Shown here one piece after another: positions 1 to 5,648 of a stretch of DNA of 7,646 nucleotides. Origin of the DNA: Proteobacteria bacterium UBA3588 (lineage in GTDB: Bacteria; Pseudomonadota; Gammaproteobacteria; Thiohalomonadales; Thiohalomonadaceae); the NCBI GenBank assembly GCA_002376325.1, contig DFMR01000079.1, positions 1 through 7,646 of the forward strand, given 5' to 3'. Under the pieces are notes generated by a model, which saw nothing but the letters and a program-made list of their open reading frames with translations, did not search any database and was not told the DNA's origin. The position numbers were made by a program, and so were the translations under genes. Numbering within the stretch: the first letter of the stretch is position 1; each line of letters starts with the position of its first letter.

Positions 1-65
<65 letters not shown>

Positions 66-95
66 TTAGGTATGTCGTTTTGAAAAGTTATCTTT

Positions 96-119
96 AAAAA
101 GCCCCGCCGAACGGGAGGC
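96..119 (-). terminator. Rho-independent terminator after merR
   Basis: On the minus strand, about 47 bases after the merR stop codon, GCCTCCCG-TTCGG-CGGGGC can fold into a short GC-rich hairpin. The core is CCCG paired with CGGG, with a T.G pair below; alternative registers bring the stem up against the run. It is followed at once by TTTTT (100-96). The position fits the end of the long thrS-to-merR transcript. The stem is imperfect at its base, so strength is uncertain. Confidence 0.6.
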
Positions 120-122
120 GAG

Positions 123-151
123 ATAATACACCAGAGTGCCGTCGATAGGAA
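123..151 (-). promoter_or_regulatory. Possible sigma70 promoter for tRNA-Pro
   Basis: On the minus strand, TATTAT (128-123) matches the -10 consensus at five of six bases. TTCCTA (151-146), 17 bp upstream, is only a weak -35 (three of six). A GC-rich stretch, CTCGCC, follows the -10, as at stable-RNA promoters. Transcription would start near 116, about 52 bases before the tRNA, inside the left arm of the terminator. This is a candidate only; the tRNA could instead be reached by readthrough and processing. Confidence 0.3.
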
Positions 152-166
152 CAATCGCGCACGCAA

Positions 167-529
167 CTAGGGCTTGAGTATCAACAAAACCTCTTCCAGT
201 TCGCCGCGCAATTGATGGATAAGCTGAGCATCGAAGGTACCGCCGTTCGGTTCCCGTCCATCATCGTGCTCCAGCCGCTGCCGCGCGCCGCCGATGGTAA
301 ATCCCTGTTCATAAAGAAGGCTGCGGATCTGCCGAATCATGATGACGTCGTGGCGTTGGTAATAACGCCTGTTGCCCCGCCTTTTGACAGGTTTCAGCTG
401 CGGAAACTCCTGTTCCCAATAACGCAGGACGTGCGGTTTGACGTCGCACAGTTCGCTCACCTCTCCGATGGTGAAATAGCGTTTCCCCGGAATGACCGGC
501 AGTTCGTTATTGTTGCTGGGTTCCAGCAT
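167..529 (-). CDS. MerR-family transcriptional regulator (small, ihfA-linked)
   Basis: This is a 120-residue protein with one N-terminal MerR-type winged helix-turn-helix. Residues about 18-86 hold YFTIGEVSELCDVKPHVLRY, then the wing with RRGNRRYY and a second helical part ending FTIGGARQRL. The remaining ~35 residues, including a leucine-rich LRGELEEVLLIL end, are too short for a large effector domain, and no metal-binding Cys set is seen (a single Cys, C28). The MerR core suggests DNA binding, but target and ligand are unknown. I chose the ATG at 529, which has AAGGCGAGG ten bases upstream. A TTG nine bases earlier has the GAGGG directly abutting it and is less likely. The start lies inside ihfA, overlapping its end by 23 bases, so translation is probably coupled. 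The same small MerR gene follows ihfA in Pseudomonas-type genomes, which argues for a conserved but uncharacterised role. Confidence 0.88.
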   Translation of the reverse strand: MLEPSNNNELPVIPGKRYFTIGEVSELCDVKPHVLRYWEQEFPQLKPVKRRGNRRYYQRHDVIMIRQIRSLLYEQGFTIGGARQRLEHDDGREPNGGTFDAQLIHQLRGELEEVLLILKP

Positions 530-809
530 AGGCCTCAACCCTCGCCTTCAGTTTCTGGCCGGGGCGGAAAGTGACAACGCGTCGGGCCGTTATCGGGATC
601 TCCTCGCCGGTTTTGGGATTACGCCCGGGGCGCTGCTTCTTGCTGCGCAAATCGAAATTACCGAAGCCGGACAGCTTGACCTGTTCGCCACGCTCCAGCG
701 CGCCGCGGATCTCCTCGAAAAACATCTCTACGAGTTCCTTGGCTTCACGCTTGTTAAGGCCAAGCTCCTCGTATAGCCGCTCGGCTATCTCGGCTTTGGT
801 CAACGCCAT
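507..809 (-). CDS. ihfA: Integration host factor alpha subunit
   Basis: The 100-residue product is the alpha chain of IHF, the heterodimeric nucleoid protein that bends DNA sharply at specific sites and takes part in transcription, replication and recombination. It opens MALTKAEIAERLYEELGLNK, continues with VKLSGFGNFDLR, and carries the beta-arm motif RPGRNPKTGEEIPITARR. The intercalating proline is at residue 65, exactly as in E. coli IhfA (99 residues). The C-terminus RPGQKLKARVEAYAGTQQQ resembles Pseudomonas more than enterics. The ATG at 809 is preceded by GAGG (822-819), which overlaps the TGA stop of pheT. The gap to pheT is only 11 bases, so ihfA is translated from the same mRNA. E. 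coli also has an ihfA promoter inside pheT; I did not find a convincing one here. The partner gene ihfB is not in the window. Confidence 0.98.
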   Translation of the reverse strand: MALTKAEIAERLYEELGLNKREAKELVEMFFEEIRGALERGEQVKLSGFGNFDLRSKKQRPGRNPKTGEEIPITARRVVTFRPGQKLKARVEAYAGTQQQ

Positions 810-820
810 TTTCCGCTGCC

Positions 821-3199
821 TCAGTCTCTTAGGGTTGCTCCGAACTCATCACCAAGTACCGCCACTATTTTTGCCATGGCCGCATCTACCTCGTGGTCTG
901 TAAGGGTGCGCGAATTAGCCTGCAAGGTCAAGCCCAAGGCGACGCTTTTTCGACCCGAATCAATACCTTTGCCCATATATAAGTCAAATAACTTTAACTC
1001 CCGCAATTCCTCAGGTGCCGCACCGCGCGCGATCTCCATAATACGCTCGACCGGCAGCGATTGGTCGACAACAACAGCAATATCACGGCGAATTACCGGA
1101 AACTTCGACAATTCACGGAAGCGAGGTATGCACCCCTGCTCCAGGACCGACAGCGATAATTCGAATAGGTATACCCCCGTCGGCAGTCCGAGTTTCTCCG
1201 CCACCGAAGGGTGCAGGGCGCCGAGCCAGCCGACGATCTCTCCCCCCTGCTCGACCCGTGCCGACTGTCCCGGATGCAACGCCGGGTGGCCGGCGGCGAC
1301 AATACGGGTATTGTCCGCCGCCCCCGCCAGCGCCAACAATTCCTCGACATCCCCCTTGGCATCGAAAAAATCGGCCTTGCGCAACGCCTCGCCCCACTGT
1401 TCCGGCGCGACCGCGCCGTAGACCAAGCCCGCCACTGTCCGTTCCTGGCGCAACCCGGCCGCCTCGGGGACAAAACGCAGCCCGGTTTCGAACAGGTGTA
1501 CCCGCTCCTGCTGCCGATTGACGTTATTGAGCAAGGCCTGCACCAACCCGCTCCACAGCGTGGTCCGCATCACGGCCATTTCGGCGGAGATCGGATTGGC
1601 CAGCGCCAGCGGTGCCGCCTCCGGATCCAACAACTGCTGCAATTCCGGCGCGACAAAGCTATAGGTGATCGCCTCCTGGTAACCGCGTGCGACCAGCAGC
1701 CCGCGCAGGCGATCCGCCTCCAACCGGCCTTCCGGAGCCGCCCCCATACGCAAGGCCCCGGTTGGGCTGACGCTGGGCAGCCGGTCATAACCGTAGATGC
1801 GCGCAACTTCTTCGATCAGATCCTCTTCGATGGCGATGTCGAAACGATAGGGCGGCGCCGTCACCCTCCAGCCGTCCGCCTCCTGTGCGGCATTCAACCC
1901 AAGGCGGTTGAGGATATCGGTCACCTCATCGCGCGGCAGCTGCATTCCCAGCACGCGCTGCAATCGCGCCGCACGCAACGTGACGGCATTGCGCTGCGGC
2001 AAATAGTCGTGCGCCAGTGCCTCCGTCAGCGGCCCGGCAGTCCCCCCGGCAATCTGGAGAAACAGCGCCGTGGCCCGCTCGATCGCCTCGCCCTGCAGAG
2101 TGGGCGATACGCCGCGTTCAAAGCGATGCGAAGAATCGGTATGGAGACCGTAGCGGCGGGCACGGCCGGTGATGGCCTCGGGGGCGAAAAAGGCGCTCTC
2201 CAGAAATATGTCGACGGTATCGTCACTCACGGCGCTCGCCTCGCCGCCCATGACGCCGGCCATGGCCAACGGCCCGTTGGCGTCGGCTATCACCAGGGTT
2301 TCGCCATCCAACTCGACGCTGTTGCCGTTCAGCAGCTGCAGCGATTCGCCTGGGCGGGCGCGGCGCACGTCGATGCCGCCGTGCAGCCTGCGCAAATCGA
2401 AGGCGTGCATCGGCTGGCCCAGTTCCAACATTACGTAGTTGGTAATGTCGACCGCCGGGTTGAGGCTGCGAATGCCGCTGCGGCGTAGGCGTTCCACCAT
2501 CCACATCGGCGTCGTTGCCTGCGGATCGATACCGCGGATAACCCGCCCCACATAGCGCGGACAATCCGCCGGCGCCGCGACGGTCACCGCGAATACGTCG
2601 TCACAGTTCGGCACCAGCGCCGCCATACCGGGTCCCTGCACGGCACAGCGGTTAATCACGCCCACCTCGCGCGCCACCCCGGCGATGCTCAGACAGTCAC
2701 CGCGATTGGGTGTCAGCCCCAGCTCGAAGGTCAGGTCGTCGAGCAGCATATAGTCTCGCAGATCGGTTCCGACCGGCGCATCGGACGGCAATTCCATCAG
2801 CCCGCTGGAACTCTCCGCCAGCCCCAACTCCTTGGCGGAGCACAGCATGCCGAACGACTCGACACCGCGCAGCTTGGATTTCTTGATCTTGAAGTTTCCG
2901 GGCAGTACCGCACCGATAATCGCCGTAGGGGCACGCATGCCGACGCGAACGTTGGCCGCGCCGCAGACGATGGTCAGCGCTTCCTGTTGGCCCACATCGA
3001 CCCGACACACGCGCAGTTTGTCGGCATCGGGGTGTGGTTCCAGCTGCTGCACTTCACCGACGACGACGCCGCTAAACGCCTCCGCCACCGGCTCCACCGC
3101 ATCGACCTCAAGGCCGGCCATGGTCAACTGTGCCGACAACGTCTCGTTGTCCACGGCGGGGTTCACCCATTCGCGCAACCATTGTTCACTGAATTTCAT
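821..3199 (-). CDS. pheT: Phenylalanyl-tRNA synthetase beta subunit
   Basis: The 792-residue product (E. coli: 795) is the beta chain of the cytoplasmic alpha2-beta2 enzyme that charges tRNA-Phe. Domains in order are: N-terminal MKFSEQWLREWVNP; an EMAP-II-like OB fold at about 40-150 (HPDADKLRVCRVDVG, FKIKKSKLRG); the B3/B4 editing domain at about 210-390; B5 at about 400-475 (EEDLIEEVARIYGYDRLP); a catalytic-like core; and the FDX-ACB anticodon-binding domain from about 698 (FPVIRRDIAVVV) to the end. Editing-site residues fall on E. coli numbering: R244, H265 (GQPMHAFD), E334 and T354. Position 356 is Ser where E. coli has Ala. All parts look intact, so proofreading of mischarged Tyr-tRNA-Phe is expected. 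The ATG at 3199 has AGGA (3211-3208) eight bases upstream. The gene lies 47 bases after pheS and is followed by ihfA 11 bases later. Confidence 0.98.
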   Translation of the reverse strand: MKFSEQWLREWVNPAVDNETLSAQLTMAGLEVDAVEPVAEAFSGVVVGEVQQLEPHPDADKLRVCRVDVGQQEALTIVCGAANVRVGMRAPTAIIGAVLPGNFKIKKSKLRGVESFGMLCSAKELGLAESSSGLMELPSDAPVGTDLRDYMLLDDLTFELGLTPNRGDCLSIAGVAREVGVINRCAVQGPGMAALVPNCDDVFAVTVAAPADCPRYVGRVIRGIDPQATTPMWMVERLRRSGIRSLNPAVDITNYVMLELGQPMHAFDLRRLHGGIDVRRARPGESLQLLNGNSVELDGETLVIADANGPLAMAGVMGGEASAVSDDTVDIFLESAFFAPEAITGRARRYGLHTDSSHRFERGVSPTLQGEAIERATALFLQIAGGTAGPLTEALAHDYLPQRNAVTLRAARLQRVLGMQLPRDEVTDILNRLGLNAAQEADGWRVTAPPYRFDIAIEEDLIEEVARIYGYDRLPSVSPTGALRMGAAPEGRLEADRLRGLLVARGYQEAITYSFVAPELQQLLDPEAAPLALANPISAEMAVMRTTLWSGLVQALLNNVNRQQERVHLFETGLRFVPEAAGLRQERTVAGLVYGAVAPEQWGEALRKADFFDAKGDVEELLALAGAADNTRIVAAGHPALHPGQSARVEQGGEIVGWLGALHPSVAEKLGLPTGVYLFELSLSVLEQGCIPRFRELSKFPVIRRDIAVVVDQSLPVERIMEIARGAAPEELRELKLFDLYMGKGIDSGRKSVALGLTLQANSRTLTDHEVDAAMAKIVAVLGDEFGATLRD

Positions 3200-3246
3200 C
3201 GTTCAAATCCTGTCAGGCCGATTCGGCTATCCGATGCAAGCAAGGC

Positions 3247-4266
3247 TCAGCGGAACTGCTGCAAAAAGCGCAGATCGTTCTCGAAGAACAAGCGCAGATC
3301 ACTGACGCCGTAGCGCAGCATGGCGAGGCGTTCGACGCCCATGCCAAAGGCGAATCCGGTGTAGCGCTCGCTATCGATACCGACATGCTTGAACACGTTG
3401 GGATGCACCATGCCGCAGCCGCCAATTTCGAGCCAACCGGAGTGCTTGCAGGAGCGGCAGCCACTGCCGCCGCACATCACGCACTGCACATCGACCTCGG
3501 CGGACGGTTCGGTGAAAGGAAAATAGGAAGGCCGGAAGCGGACCTTGAAGTCGCCCTCGAAAAAATTGCGCAGAAAATCGTCCAGTATTCCCTTCAAATC
3601 AGCGAAGGTCACCTGCTCGTCCACCAGCAGACCTTCGACTTGGTGAAACATCGGCGAGTGGGTTTGATCATAGTCGCAGCGGTAGACCCGTCCCGGCGCG
3701 ATGATGCGCAGCGGCGGCTGCTGCTTTTCCATTTCCCGAATCTGCACCGGCGAGGTGTGGGTACGCAGCAGCCGGCCGGCGTCGAAATAAAAGGTATCGT
3801 GCATTGCGCGCGCCGGATGCGTCTCGGGGATATTCAACGCTTCGAAATTGTGGAAATCGTCTTCCACTTCCGGGCCTTCGGCAATGGTGAACCCGAGCTG
3901 GCGAAACAGTGCCTCGATACGGCTCAGCACGCGCGTCACCGGATGCAGTCCGCCGGCCGTTTGCCCGCGGCCTGGGAGCGTGACATCCACCGCCTCGGCG
4001 GCCAACTTCAGGTTCAACGCCGCAGCCTGCAAGCTCTCCTTGCGCGCCTCCAGCGCCTGCTGCACCTCGCCTTTGGCGACGTTGATCAGCGCACCGACTT
4101 TAGGACGCTCCTCAGGCGGCAGCTGTCCGAGCTGTTTCATCTGCTCGGTCAGCAGCCCTTTCTTGCCGAGATACAGGACGCGCACTTGATCGAGGGCCGG
4201 CAAATCCGCCGCCTGCTCGATTGCCTGACACGCCTGCTCCACCTGTTGTCGGAGTTGTTGCTGCAC
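3247..4266 (-). CDS. pheS: Phenylalanyl-tRNA synthetase alpha subunit, GTG start
   Basis: This is the catalytic alpha chain of PheRS, 339 residues from the chosen start (E. coli 327; about 338 in Pseudomonas). An N-terminal coiled-coil region (about 1-95, with VRVLYLGKKG) binds tRNA. The class II core follows: motif 1 around GGLHPVTRVLSRIEALF, motif 2 around RVYRCDYDQTHSPMFHQVEG and motif 3 GFAFGMGVERLAMLRYG. Ala306 in GFAF corresponds to E. coli Ala294, which sets the size of the Phe pocket. Residues 262-273 hold a Cys-x2-Cys-x4-Cys-x2-Cys insertion absent from E. coli and possibly metal-binding. I chose GTG at 4266: AAGGTGAT, a good match to the 16S tail, ends four bases before it, and the length fits the family. 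A TTG at 4335 lies at the terminator base and would add 23 unusual residues. Expression probably depends on readthrough of the terminator at 4338-4369. Confidence 0.95.
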   Translation of the reverse strand: MQQQLRQQVEQACQAIEQAADLPALDQVRVLYLGKKGLLTEQMKQLGQLPPEERPKVGALINVAKGEVQQALEARKESLQAAALNLKLAAEAVDVTLPGRGQTAGGLHPVTRVLSRIEALFRQLGFTIAEGPEVEDDFHNFEALNIPETHPARAMHDTFYFDAGRLLRTHTSPVQIREMEKQQPPLRIIAPGRVYRCDYDQTHSPMFHQVEGLLVDEQVTFADLKGILDDFLRNFFEGDFKVRFRPSYFPFTEPSAEVDVQCVMCGGSGCRSCKHSGWLEIGGCGMVHPNVFKHVGIDSERYTGFAFGMGVERLAMLRYGVSDLRLFFENDLRFLQQFR

Positions 4267-4337
4267 GGTAATCACCTTATTGGTCGGCCCACGGCCGTCA
4301 ATCTGAGCGGCCGAATCCGCTATCGAATCCACCAACG

Positions 4338-4369
4338 AAAAAGGGGAAGGCCGCTGGCCTTCCCCTTTT
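4338..4369 (-). terminator. Strong terminator or attenuator ahead of pheS
   Basis: This is a perfect inverted repeat. On the minus strand GGGGAAGGCC, loop AGC, GGCCTTCCCC gives ten uninterrupted base pairs, extended to fourteen by flanking AAAA/TTTT, and it ends in TTTTT. It lies 64 bases after the rplT stop and about 70 bases before the pheS start. It can end the thrS-infC-rpmI-rplT transcript, but pheST has no obvious promoter after it, so partial readthrough (attenuation) is likely. The sequence is nearly symmetric and could also stop plus-strand transcripts. Confidence 0.88.
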
Positions 4370-4388
4370 CACGAAGCGATTTTCCACG

Positions 4389-4415
4389 ATGGCCGACGCA
4401 GTTGTCACCGGCCAT
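4389..4415 (-). promoter_or_regulatory. Upstream hairpin in the pheST leader
   Basis: On the minus strand ATGGCCG (4415-4409) and CGGCCAT (4395-4389) form a seven-base-pair stem with a 13-base loop, 19 bases ahead of the terminator. Its GGCC cores can also pair with the GGCC cores of the terminator arms, so the two structures could compete. This suggests, but does not show, an attenuator. No ribosome binding site or Phe-rich reading frame accompanies it. Confidence 0.4.
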
Positions 4416-4432
4416 AACACAGAAGAAAACGC

Positions 4433-4792
4433 TTATGCCGCCAGGCCAGCCTTTGCCTTTTCCGCCAATACGGCAAAACCGTTCTTGTCGAATACGGCGA
4501 TATCGGCCAGGACCTTGCGATCGATCTCGACGCCGGCCTTCTTCAGGCCGTTGATCATGCGGCTGTAGGACAGGCCGCACTCGCGGGAGGCCGCATTGAT
4601 ACGGGCGATCCACAGCGTACGGAACACACGCTTCTTCTGCCGACGGTCGCGATAGGCGTACTGCCCCGCCTTGGTGACCGCCTGCTTGGCAACGCGGAAC
4701 ACATTGCGCCGCATGCCATAGTAACCCTTGGCCTTGGCCATGACCTTCTTGTGGCGCGCACGCGCGACCACACCACGTTTTACTCGTGCCAT
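4433..4792 (-). CDS. rplT: Large-subunit ribosomal protein L20 (bL20)
   Basis: The 119-residue, very basic product (E. coli: 118) binds 23S rRNA early in assembly of the 50S subunit. It matches the family over its whole length: MARVKRGVVARARHKKVMAK at the N-terminus (the extended basic tail), GQYAYRDRRQKKRVFRTLWI in the middle, and NGLKKAGVEIDRKVLADIAV in the C-terminal globular part. In E. coli the C-terminal domain also binds the operon mRNA to repress rpmI and rplT. The ATG at 4792 has GAGGT (4805-4801) eight bases upstream, with AAGGA closer in. The gap to rpmI is 16 bases, which fits translation coupled to rpmI. The strong terminator follows 64 bases after the stop codon. Confidence 0.98.
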   Translation of the reverse strand: MARVKRGVVARARHKKVMAKAKGYYGMRRNVFRVAKQAVTKAGQYAYRDRRQKKRVFRTLWIARINAASRECGLSYSRMINGLKKAGVEIDRKVLADIAVFDKNGFAVLAEKAKAGLAA

Positions 4793-4808
4793 CTATCCTT
4801 ACCTCGAC

Positions 4809-5003
4809 TCAGCTGTAGGGCAACATGCGGGAAACCATGCGCGAATCCACGGCCGCGACCATGGCATCACTACGCAGCTGACGCTTGCGCTTGGTGCTCT
4901 TCTTGGTAAGGATGTGGCGCTTGAACGACTGGCCACGCTTAAAACCGCCGGCAGTGGCCTTAAAACGCTTGGCCGCGCCACGATTGCTTTTCATCTTGGG
5001 CAT
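4809..5003 (-). CDS. rpmI: Large-subunit ribosomal protein L35 (bL35)
   Basis: The 64-residue basic protein of the 50S subunit runs MPKMKSNRGAAKRFKATAGG at the N-terminus, then FKRGQSFKRHILTKKSTKRK, and ends RMLPYS. It has the family's usual length and the diagnostic MPKMKSNRGAAKRF start. The ATG at 5003 is preceded by GGAG (5015-5012) with an eight-base spacer. In E. coli this start site is the point where L20 represses translation of both rpmI and rplT. Here the start region GCAATG is complementary to CATTGC just after the infC stop, and a long hairpin lies in between (see 5039-5081). The stop TGA is 16 bases ahead of rplT. Confidence 0.98.
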   Translation of the reverse strand: MPKMKSNRGAAKRFKATAGGFKRGQSFKRHILTKKSTKRKRQLRSDAMVAAVDSRMVSRMLPYS

Positions 5004-5100
5004 TGCTGTAACTCCGCATTTCTTGGTTAATAGTTCAAGTACGCTTTCCGACTGGCAACCGCAAGGCTGACAGTAGCGTACCCCGCAGGCCGCAATGGCC
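5001..5100 (-). promoter_or_regulatory. Structured infC-rpmI leader, possible L20 feedback site
   Basis: On the minus strand, 5081-5075 GTACGCT pairs with 5045-5039 AGCGTAC. The inner stem continues ACTG with CAGT, a T.C mismatch, then CAGCC with GGTTG around loop TTGC. Sixteen pairs are interrupted by the mismatch and a five-base bulge CGGAA (5050-5046) on the 3' side. Upstream, GGCC-ATTGC-GGCC (5100-5088) can form a small hairpin whose loop region CATTGC is complementary to GCAATG at the rpmI start codon (5006-5001). A hairpin plus long-range pairing to the rpmI start resembles E. coli L20 control of this operon. There is no T run, so it is not a terminator. Confidence 0.5.
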
Positions 5101-5645
5101 TACTTTTTCTTTCTCGGGACGACGACCATGATCATCTGGCGGCCTTCCAGCTTGGGGAACTGCTCAACCGTTCCCACCTCGACCAAGTCCGCCTCGATGC
5201 GCTTGAGCAATTTCAACCCAAGCTCTTGGTGAGCCATCTCACGACCGCGGAATCGCAGCGTGACTTTGGCCCTGTCCCCGTCTTCTAGGAAACGCACCAG
5301 GTTGCGCAGTTTTACCTGGTAGTCCCCTTCGTCCGTCCCTGGCCGGAACTTCACTTCCTTAATCTGGATCTGCTTCTGCTTCTTGCGGGCGGCGTGTTTC
5401 TTTTTGTTTTCTTCAAAAAGATACTTGCCGTAATCCATGATGCGGCAGACCGGCGGCTTGGCATCCGCGGCCACCTCCACCAGATCCAGCTCCGCCTCTT
5501 CCGCAATCCGCAGAGCTTCGCTAATCGAAACTACGCCGACCTGCTCACCATCGCTCCCGATCAAACGTACTTCGGGAACGGTGATCTCTTCGTTCAAACG
5601 GGCGCTACCCTCACCAGGGCGCGCCGAACCGGTTCTAGCTACGAT
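5100..5645 (-). CDS. infC: Translation initiation factor IF-3, non-canonical ATC start
   Basis: IF-3 binds the 30S subunit, keeps it from 50S and checks the start codon and initiator tRNA. From the chosen start it is 181 residues (E. coli 180). The N-domain has VPEVRLIGSDGEQVGVVSIS and DLVEVAADAKPPVCRIMDYG, then a lysine-rich linker (EENKKKHAARKKQKQIQIKE), then the C-domain with KFRPGTDEGDYQVKLRNLVR, LRFRGREMAHQELG and EGRQMIMVVVPRKKK. No ATG or GTG lies in frame between the thrS stop and the conserved region. ATC at 5645 has GGAGG (5658-5654) eight bases upstream, inside the last thrS codons. The E. coli gene uses AUU in the same setting for autoregulation. The alternative is TTG at 5597 with GAGGG upstream, giving 165 residues without the N-terminal extension. 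The start is three bases after the thrS stop. Confidence 0.95.
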   Translation of the reverse strand: MVARTGSARPGEGSARLNEEITVPEVRLIGSDGEQVGVVSISEALRIAEEAELDLVEVAADAKPPVCRIMDYGKYLFEENKKKHAARKKQKQIQIKEVKFRPGTDEGDYQVKLRNLVRFLEDGDRAKVTLRFRGREMAHQELGLKLLKRIEADLVEVGTVEQFPKLEGRQMIMVVVPRKKK

Positions 5646-5648
5646 GCT

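Noticed and set aside
530..538. TTG start for the merR gene
   Set aside because: GAGGG touches the TTG with no spacing, whereas the ATG at 529 is at a normal distance from it and matches homologue starts.
1211..2488. Long plus-strand open frame opposite pheT
   Set aside because: It is antisense to the conserved pheT core. Its Arg/Gln/His-rich composition and lack of family motifs mark it as a shadow.
3200..3246. Short inverted repeats in the pheS-pheT gap
   Set aside because: TCGG-ATAG-CCGA and overlapping pairings are only four to five bases with no T run. They are too weak to call a terminator or regulator.
4267..4335. Extended pheS start at TTG 4335
   Set aside because: It would start at the base of the terminator hairpin, has no ribosome binding site and adds residues not found in the family. 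GTG 4266 has a good site.
4267..4432. PheM-like leader peptide in the pheST leader
   Set aside because: The ATG frame (from 4416) has only one Phe and runs through the terminator. Another frame has several Phe codons, but they lie in and after the terminator's right arm and it has no ribosome binding site, so classical ribosome-stalling control cannot be argued.
3385..4554. Long plus-strand open frame opposite pheS and the rplT end
   Set aside because: It runs straight through the pheS terminator hairpin and across two real genes, with no recognisable domain.
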